From NCBI GenBank assembly GCA_946406115.1, contig OX291554.1:13775092-13839091 (forward strand): a stretch of DNA of 64,000 nt. The letters are read 5' to 3'. Below the pieces are notes generated by a model. The model saw only the letters and a program-made list of their open reading frames with translations. It did no database searches and was not told the origin of the DNA. The translations under genes and the position numbers were made by a program. Below are positions 57,517 through 64,000 of this stretch, in pieces. Source of the DNA: Apoda limacodes (lineage: Eukaryota; Arthropoda; Insecta; Lepidoptera; Limacodidae). Numbering within the stretch: position 1 is the stretch's first letter; every line of letters begins with the position of its first letter.

Positions 57517-57994
57517 CCCTAGCCGATATTTTGGCTTGTCTGATAGGTTTGTAATAAGTTTACAACCAATAGAGACAGTTTGTGTAAAAAAAAGGAAAAA
57601 AGATGTGGCTAGAAAATGTAAGCAAATTTATAAGTATCTTCCCCCCACACTGATGTAGAAAACTTGACTCCCTTTTTGTTGTACTTTATAAATAAAAATG
57701 GTAAAACAGCACAATCAATATACCTATCTAAAAAGAACAGTTACATGTGATTTGCAACTTATGAAAATATATTAAGTCTTACTTTTCTTTTAAATTCTTG
57801 GATTGAAGTATTTTGTATAATTACGACACGTTACATGGACGTCGTATTATTATGGGCATCCATTATAAGTTATTTGACCTCCAGTTAACTTCGACTCTGT
57901 TGAGCAGCGGTCAACTTGTCTAGTGGCAGGTTCTTTAATTCTACTTATTATTTGACCACAGACCTGCACTAACTTACTTATCATGGCAATATCA
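57517..57994. other. No recognised feature
   Basis: AT-rich DNA after the hAT right end, with no matched repeat. Confidence 0.4.
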
Positions 57995-58424
57995 AGTGCA
58001 ACAAACTTTTCTGACCTTTTGACCTTGGGTTTTTGGCAGGGCCGTAGCTAAGGGGGAGCATTGTGGGGCAATGCCTTACCTTGAAATACTAATGCCCTAT
58101 CTTAAAAGTACCATCAACTAAGGTAAAATATATATAAATTGTTTTCCCGTACTATAAATTAATATCATTTTGCTCTTGTTTTGCCGCGATCCCACCCAAT
58201 TACCTTTTACCTTAATAACTCACGCTCACAAGCAGGTAAAATAATGAAAGATAGAAAAATTATTTGCGCCGTGTCCGTGCATGAAACCACCGCTGCCCTA
58301 CCTTAGATTCAACTCTAGCTACAGCCCTGGTTTTTGGTCGCTAGTGTCGTCGTAAGTTCACACCATTTCAATATGGCGACTGTAGTTTTATTTTGACCAC
58401 TGGGTCAGAAAAGTTTGTTGCACT
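57995..58424. mobile_element. Outer inverted-repeat element (MITE), interrupted
   Basis: AGTGCAACAAACTTTTCTGACC begins at 57995 and its exact 22-bp inverse ends at 58424. Removing the inner element and one copy of its duplication leaves an element of about 130 bp. It contains TTTTGACCTTGGGTTTTTGG on one side and GTCGCTAGTGTCGTCGTAAG on the other. The class is unknown. Confidence 0.75.
58037..58329. mobile_element. hAT-type MITE with perfect 8-bp duplication
   Basis: Starts CAGGGCCGTAGCTA and ends TAGCTACAGCCCTG, inverted ends with 13 of 14 matching. It is flanked by GTTTTTGG at 58029-58036 and GTTTTTGG at 58330-58337. CAGGG ends and an 8-bp duplication are diagnostic of hAT. 293 bp, no coding capacity; non-autonomous. 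Its ends differ from those of the hAT element 500 bp upstream, so that element was probably not its source. Confidence 0.9.
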
Positions 58425-58839
58425 ATAAATGAGGTAGGTTTTAAAAATAAAGGGTTATTCTAAATAAAGCTTTAAATTAACATTTGCCGATATCTTTCGC
58501 ATGTACGATGGCCATTTAAAAATTTATTATTTTGGCCATATTAACCTACTCGTATATCAAGAAAAAACGATTTATAACTCTTACCTAATAACGAGCTTTT
58601 CTTTGTCGATTTTACCAGCTGGATATATTGCATAATGCCTTCTTTTTCATAATTTGGTTTTTATAAATAAGCATAATATATATTACAAATAACAATACAA
58701 CAATACAACATAAGCTAAGTTAGAAAGAGAGCAACGCATTCTAAGGTGACATGAAATTTCAGTCGGGCATATCTATATTTCAATTTCAATTGAGATCAAC
58801 AAAGTAACTAACTGACCAGATTATATAAACTCTTATCCT
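58425..58839. other. No recognised feature
   Basis: AT-rich, no gene. Confidence 0.4.
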
Positions 58840-59035
58840 ACTAAATATTCTAAATGTGAAAGTATTTCTGGATGGATTCAATAACGCTTTAACCAATGGA
58901 CGGATCGGGATATAACTTGGCACATATAGAGGTTAGATCCTGGAACAGGACATAGGCTTCTTCTTATTCCCAAAAACCTTCCCACGCGAATAACTATAAC
59001 CGACTACAGCTATAGCAAACTTCATTAGTATAATT
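58840..59035 (+). repeat. Lepidopteran interspersed repeat (Helitron-like)
   Basis: Contains TCCTACTAAATATTCTAAAT then GTGAAAGT, TAACCAATGGACGGATCGGG, GGAACAGGACATAGGCTTCT and CCCACGCGAATAACTATAAC. The phrase order parallels the repeat at 7.1 kb and the ends at 3.3 and 52.2 kb. Confidence 0.45.
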
Positions 59036-60229
59036 AAGGAGTTCAACGCCGATAACCGCAAAATCAAGTAGATTATAAATACGTTGTACGCCGTAACCTA
59101 ACAATTAGTGTATTATTATCTGTGCTGTATAAGCATTTAAACTTAAATATTGTTTTATAGTTTCGAAAAGCGAATAGGTATTCAATAACCGCACAGTTTC
59201 ATGATTCTTACTTAAGAATTAAGTCTTTCAAAGTCTTTCGAACAATATTTAAGTCCATATCTACGTAGGTATAAACTTAAAAACAAGTATTATCAAGCTT
59301 TTCACAAACTTCATTTACCTTTATCCGTCGCTAAGCCTGCATTATCGGGTAACTTGTTGAAACTTATAACAATACTAGTATGTTATGTATAGGAATAATG
59401 TTTTCTTTTTACAGAAAATAAATTATTCAAGTAAAATTTTGTTATTTATTTTGATTTAAAGAGCCAGTTTTACAAATGCAGTGCCTTGATGCGGCAAAAG
59501 TAGGTATACCGACTGTACTTCTAATCTAGTTTACATAAAAGACATGACCTCACTAACTTAATTAATGACCTATAAACCTAATTAATGCCGAGCCGTAACT
59601 ATTTTATATTTTTGGAGTTGTTGGCTTCCAGAATTGAAAATTCTCTATCGGCATGAGAGAGGGGTCTAATGCTAGAACCGCAACTATTAAAAATCTAAAA
59701 AAAACGAAAATGATAAAAATAGGTTTACAAGTTTTATATGGAGCCGTAATAAATCTCATTCCACGGAACCCTAACTAAATACATGTACGACACACACTTA
59801 TCCGGTTTTTATATCATTAAGATGGCACACCATCGTACGGGCGGCGCAAATTGTTTTTTTTTTAAGAACAGCAAACAACTAAAATTTAAAGAATTAACAA
59901 AGCAAAGAACATATTATAAAAAGTATTAATATTCCACAATGTATCTGCAATTTACTGTACAGATAACATTATACATATATTGCATAATCTGTGGCGAAGC
60001 AAACACATAAACATAAAAATATTGAGACAAATTTAATTAAACTTCAAGCTAATTTCATTAAATGTTAAATCTAAAGAAATGAAAAATATTATAATAATTA
60101 TAAAAAAAAATGAAGTAAATGTTTTAGGTTTAGGAAAGATAATTCTGACGTACTCTACCTAAACAAAACAATAGAAAAAAGAATATTAGAATAAAACAAA
60201 AAACATAAGAAATAAATAAATATTTTTGT
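59036..60229. other. No recognised gene
   Basis: AT-rich. CACGGAACCCTAACTAAA near 59762 may be a fragment of the GTGCGAGTCGG repeat end. Short frames only. Confidence 0.4.
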
Positions 60230-60445
60230 ACGTTAAACACAGCGCCGTCTGGCCCAGAGTAAGCAGAGCTTGTATAATTGGTACCAGACAACGGATACAA
60301 ATCCATATACATTACTTTTTTTTGTAAATACATACATATTATACATAAATACACCCAGACTCAAGTTAAACACAAATGTTTTATCACATAGATCTTGATG
60401 TAGTGCGGGCATCGAACCCACACCCTCTGCGCTGCGGGAGTCTAA
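60230..60445 (-). repeat. tRNA-derived SINE-like repeat, copy 1
   Basis: Has CACAGCGCCGTCTGGCCCAG, AGTAAGCAGAGCTTGTATAA, CCAGACAACGGATACAAATC and ends in GCGGGCATCGAACCCACACC. On the minus strand the last part contains GGTTCGATGCCC, a strong B-box match, so the SINE head lies at the high-coordinate side. The same 5'-to-3' phrases appear at 62.24 kb without the B-box end. Open frames here are chance. Confidence 0.7.
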
Positions 60446-60877
60446 TAAAAACTGTCCAAGTGCGAGTCGGACTCGCGCACGAAGGGTTCCGTACCACTAT
60501 CTATAAAAATGGCAAAAAAATCACGTTTGTTGTATGGGAGCCCCCTTTAAATATTTGTTTTATTTTAATTTAATTATTTATTTTTAAAGTGAATATATAA
60601 CTAAATATTCTGTAAATATTTCAAGGCTGTTGCCGTTATCAATATCAAGCAAAAAAATAACGTTTGTTGTATGGGAGCCCCCTAAAATATTTGTTTTATT
60701 CTGTTTTTTAGTTTGTTATTATAGCGACAAGCGACAACAAAAACACATCTTCTGTGAAAATTTAAACTGTCTGACTATCACGGTTCATGAGATATAGCCT
60801 GGTGACAGACGGATTGACAGCGGAGTTTTAGTAATAGGGTTCCGTTTTTTACCCTTTGGGTACGGATCCCCAAAAAT
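60443..60877 (+). repeat. Lepidopteran GTGCGAGTCGG repeat, copy 3
   Basis: Starts AACTGTCCAAGTGCGAGTCG, contains GCGCACGAAGGGTTCCGTAC and ends GGTACGGATCCCCAAAAA. It has two TCACGTTTGTTGTATGGGAG-type segments in tandem, as in the other copies, and the CACGGTTCATGAGATATAGC phrase. It directly abuts the SINE-like copy. Confidence 0.85.
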
Positions 60878-62234
60878 GGAACTTTAGACAGTAATGGAAA
60901 GAACTATATACATTCATTATTATGAAGAAAGGTTAAGAGCATTCATGTAACGGACAGATCTCTTTTTAAACTGGTTTTCGCAAAGATAGAATATGTCAGA
61001 TTTGGTAAACTATTTGTTGTAAGTAACGATACTATGTGACGGACCGAAATCCTGCGCTGGCACGACATAAACCCGCAGCAAATACTTTACGTTCACGTAT
61101 CACTCTTTTGTACATTGTTCTTTGGATGATGTAACAAAGTCAGCTTGTTAGTTCAACACAGTCAAATTTGTTATTAACAACAGCTGTCGCAAGTGGTATG
61201 AGACGCCTATCTACACTCTATTTATAATTTTTTTACTATGTAGGTAAATAAAATATGTAAGAAATAATAAAAAATGAATTTATACGTAATTGAATTTACT
61301 TTAATTTTATTATAAATTGATGCCTCCAGGCCTCATAGTTTCCTCAAAAATAAAAATAGTAAAATATCGGATAATCGGGTTGGTAAAAAAACATTCTACT
61401 CAATAATATAAGTATGTTTTTTTTTAAAAAAAACGTACGAGTACGGGACCCTATAAATGTAGGCACAGAACCTCCAACTTTGGATTTCAGATACACTGTA
61501 CGTTTTTTTTTCCAAAATTTTGTGCAACGACAAAAAAATCGTTGACAACTTTTCAGTCATTTTAATGTCGCTTGCAATCTTTACTAGTTACCTGTTTATT
61601 ACATTTGCTGCATATTGCAATTTATAGCCTTCATGATGACTCTGATAGGCCATGCATCCGCGTTCTCCACAGCACCTTTAATCCATAATAGTCTTTAGAA
61701 CTTGTGAAGCGGACGCTCAGCGTAGAAAGATTTGTCAACTTTGTTGTGTGAGGAGATGTAAAAAATAAAGGTAGCAGAACTTTACGAAGATAAGACTTTT
61801 GATGTCTTACCTACTAAGGATATTCCGTGTTACTTTTGGTAAAATGGTAAAATGGTAAAAAGAAACCTTATGGTGAGACTTCGACGTTTGTCCGTCCGTA
61901 TCTGGTTATTCTTCTTAGCAAACTACAAATGCTATCAACTTGAAATTTAGTACAATAAGTTATAGATCTTACTTGCTCTTATCCAAAAAAAAATAATGTA
62001 AAATAAAATAGAATGTTTATTTCAAGAAAATATTACGTAATTTAATATGATAGTAAATTATGATACAAGTGAGCTAGGCATTACAACATTACAAACGAGG
62101 TCGCAGGTTGCAGCCCGAGCCAAAGGCGAGGTCGTAATTTAACCAAGTGTGTATTGAACAGAGCTCACGAGTGTCATACGACTGTTTGCAACACCTTTGA
62201 AGGATAGTTAATACTTAAAGTAGAGTTAAAATGT
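60878..62234. other. No recognised gene
   Basis: AT-rich intergenic DNA with A-runs. GTCCGTCCGTATCTGGTTAT near 61891 and CTATCAACTTGAAATTTAGT near 61931 look like fragments of dispersed repeats. Confidence 0.4.
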
Positions 62235-62390
62235 AAAATTTATAAATTACACTCAGCGCCGTCTGGCCCCAAAGTAAGCAAAGCTTGTGTAATGGGCTTC
62301 AGACAACGGACATAATTACAAATAAATATAATTAATTTTTTTTGTTATTACAGACATATATCATACATAAATACATCTGTATAATAAATA
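62235..62390 (-). repeat. tRNA-derived SINE-like repeat, copy 2 (partial)
   Basis: CACTCAGCGCCGTCTGGCCC, AAAGTAAGCAAAGCTTGTGT, CAGACAACGGACATAATTAC and CATACATAAATACATCTG match copy 1 at 60.23 kb in order. The B-box-bearing end is missing. Confidence 0.65.
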
Positions 62391-64000
62391 TACATATTTA
62401 ATGGAATTAATAGTTTTGATACTTTTTTAACAAAACAAAACATTTATTATATAATTATATTATATTTATAAGGAAAAGGGGATATACCGAAACAAAGTTT
62501 TTCGAGTTAGCTGGTCTTTAATAAATCAATAGTACCTACCTAGCTATACTTTACATCGAAATCAGAATTCAGGTTCTAACTCCGAAAAAACTTGTAGCCA
62601 TATAATCTTTTTAACACTGGTAAGCAAACCTTTCTCGCTGATGTCGCAGCTTTGCTAGTAGGATATCACCACGTGATGGATAAAGGTATTGTCAACTTTT
62701 ACGATGCTAAACTTTGTAGCTTACAACTTGCTCTCATAAAGTTGGAAAACTTTTACTTGGCAGAAACGGGGTACATAAAAATGGACATACTTATGTAACT
62801 AATATCAGGTATTAGAATCTGAAATTATATCATATTGATTGTTACTCATAAATTTTATTCGTAGAGAAATGCGGCTCCGCGCCCGGATGTCGTCGTATTG
62901 AAATTGTATTTGTTAAATCAATTAATTATTTTGACTGCATCTTTGCTATGAAAATATTTATTTATTTACATTGATTATGTAGCCATAGATATGGCATGTA
63001 TGATATATTTTTTCCGGGGAGTCATAAACGAAGAAAGATTATTTCTATGTCTATGTATTTTATAATTCTTAATGCTCTGAAAATTTGTGTGTTTTTAAAA
63101 TTGATGAACTAGGACTTAGGAGTTGTTAGTATTTGTTAAAGAATACTGAGATTATTTTCGTAGTTACTGTTTTAAAGTGCATTATTAAAAACATCAAACA
63201 AAGTATAAAATAGATCTTTTTAAATTTATTCACTATAAATACCCAAAATGTTCTGGTTCATCAATGGCTCATCATCATTGTATGAGCTTATTTCGGTCTT
63301 CGGCTGCACATATAGCTTTATGGCGAGCCGTTTTTTTTCTATATTTACCTAACCCACTTTTTTGCTGTATTTATCAAAGTCTTAATACCTTGTTAACTGT
63401 CAACTTGTATAGATATAAATTAATTCTTCCACCAAAATTAAAAAGTTATTTATACCGAGTAAGTTATTAAAAAAGCCCAAGTTATTCAATCTGAAAAAAA
63501 GTAACTTTTCAAAGATTTAATAGGGAATAAAAAATATCAGGATATAAATTTAAAATTTCCCGAAAGGGTACGAAGTTACGGGAATGCCATTAGTCAAATT
63601 TCACGCCTCTTTCGAGCAATCTAATGAAAATTTCATGGTCGCTAACTTTAAATGAAGAATAGATTTTATAGGAGTTTCTACATATTTTTGCGGACACCAT
63701 AAAATTAAAATTCTTTATTATTCAGGGATAATAATTTATAAATTTAATTTAAATAAGTACAAATTGTAAATTGTAAATTGCAAATTGTAAGTATCAATTA
63801 GTAATGTAAACTAAAATCTATTAAAGATATGTCCATTAAACTAATAAAAAGAAAAAACAAAGTGAGTTAAACTACGTAAAATAAGCTTTGTTTTAAAAAA
63901 CAATACCTCTTTCAGCGTAGTCTTGTTTAACATTGGCCTAAAAGCACAAGAGGCGTTACTTGGCTGAACGGCTAAACTAATATTATATTAGCCGCTAAGC
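62391..64000. other. No recognised gene
   Basis: AT-rich. At 63760-63792 the string AAATTGTAAATTGTAAATTG and neighbours form a short 10-bp period repeat. A 68-codon plus frame at 63264-63470 has no recognisable domain. Confidence 0.45.

Overview
The window looks like gene-poor, repeat-dense nuclear DNA of a moth or butterfly. Three copies (near 14.4, 16.6 and 60.4 kb) of a repeat whose core (CCAAGTGCGAGTCGGACT, GGTTCCGTACC) I recognise as very common in Lepidoptera support this. So do RTE-type and Jockey/CR1-type LINE fragments and tRNA-related SINE-like repeats of lepidopteran type. I found no convincing host protein-coding gene, rRNA or functional tRNA. Almost every long open frame belongs to a transposable element or is a chance frame.

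Layout. 1-25.4 kb is a patchwork of decayed elements: a large imperfect inverted repeat (0.7-1.05 kb), a LINE reverse transcriptase relic (1.7-2.85 kb), further LINE pieces at 4.1-5.2, 9.3-11.8, 13.7-14.3, 16.2, 17.2-17.9, 18.8-19.5 and 22.7-25.4 kb, SINE-like copies, and a clean 300-bp MITE at 21.3 kb with perfect 20-bp inverted ends.

25,433-48,187 is one very large Ty3/Gypsy-type LTR retrotransposon on the minus strand, about 22.75 kb. It has two 5,547-bp direct repeats (TG...CA ends in both orientations) that showed no differences wherever I compared them. Between them are intact gag and pol frames and a leader of nearly 7 kb holding two tandem-repeat arrays. Gag and pol are linked by a textbook -1 frameshift signal: heptamer GGGAAAC, a 6-nt spacer, and a potential H-type pseudoknot. 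Pol has protease, reverse transcriptase, RNase H, zinc-binding integrase and GPY/F motifs, all with key residues present. There is no env. The LTRs carry a 131-bp minisatellite and a degenerate tRNA-His-like sequence. Together these suggest a young, probably recently active giant element. Its boundaries are puzzling: I see no target-site duplication and no ordinary tRNA primer-binding site, and the outer flank partly resembles the leader.

48.2-64 kb returns to old repeats: a LINE 3' end, tandemly duplicated AT-rich DNA, a dead Tc1-type transposase with a catalytic D-to-N change, a MITE with TTA target duplication, a decayed hAT transposon whose transposase has a BED finger, a hAT-type MITE with a perfect 8-bp duplication nested inside another inverted-repeat element, and more SINE-like copies.

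The best candidate for something undescribed is the giant Gypsy element as a whole: its 5.5-kb LTRs with embedded tRNA-like and minisatellite sequence, its repeat-filled leader, and the GC-rich island next to the 5' LTR that could encode a small arginine-rich protein antisense to the element.
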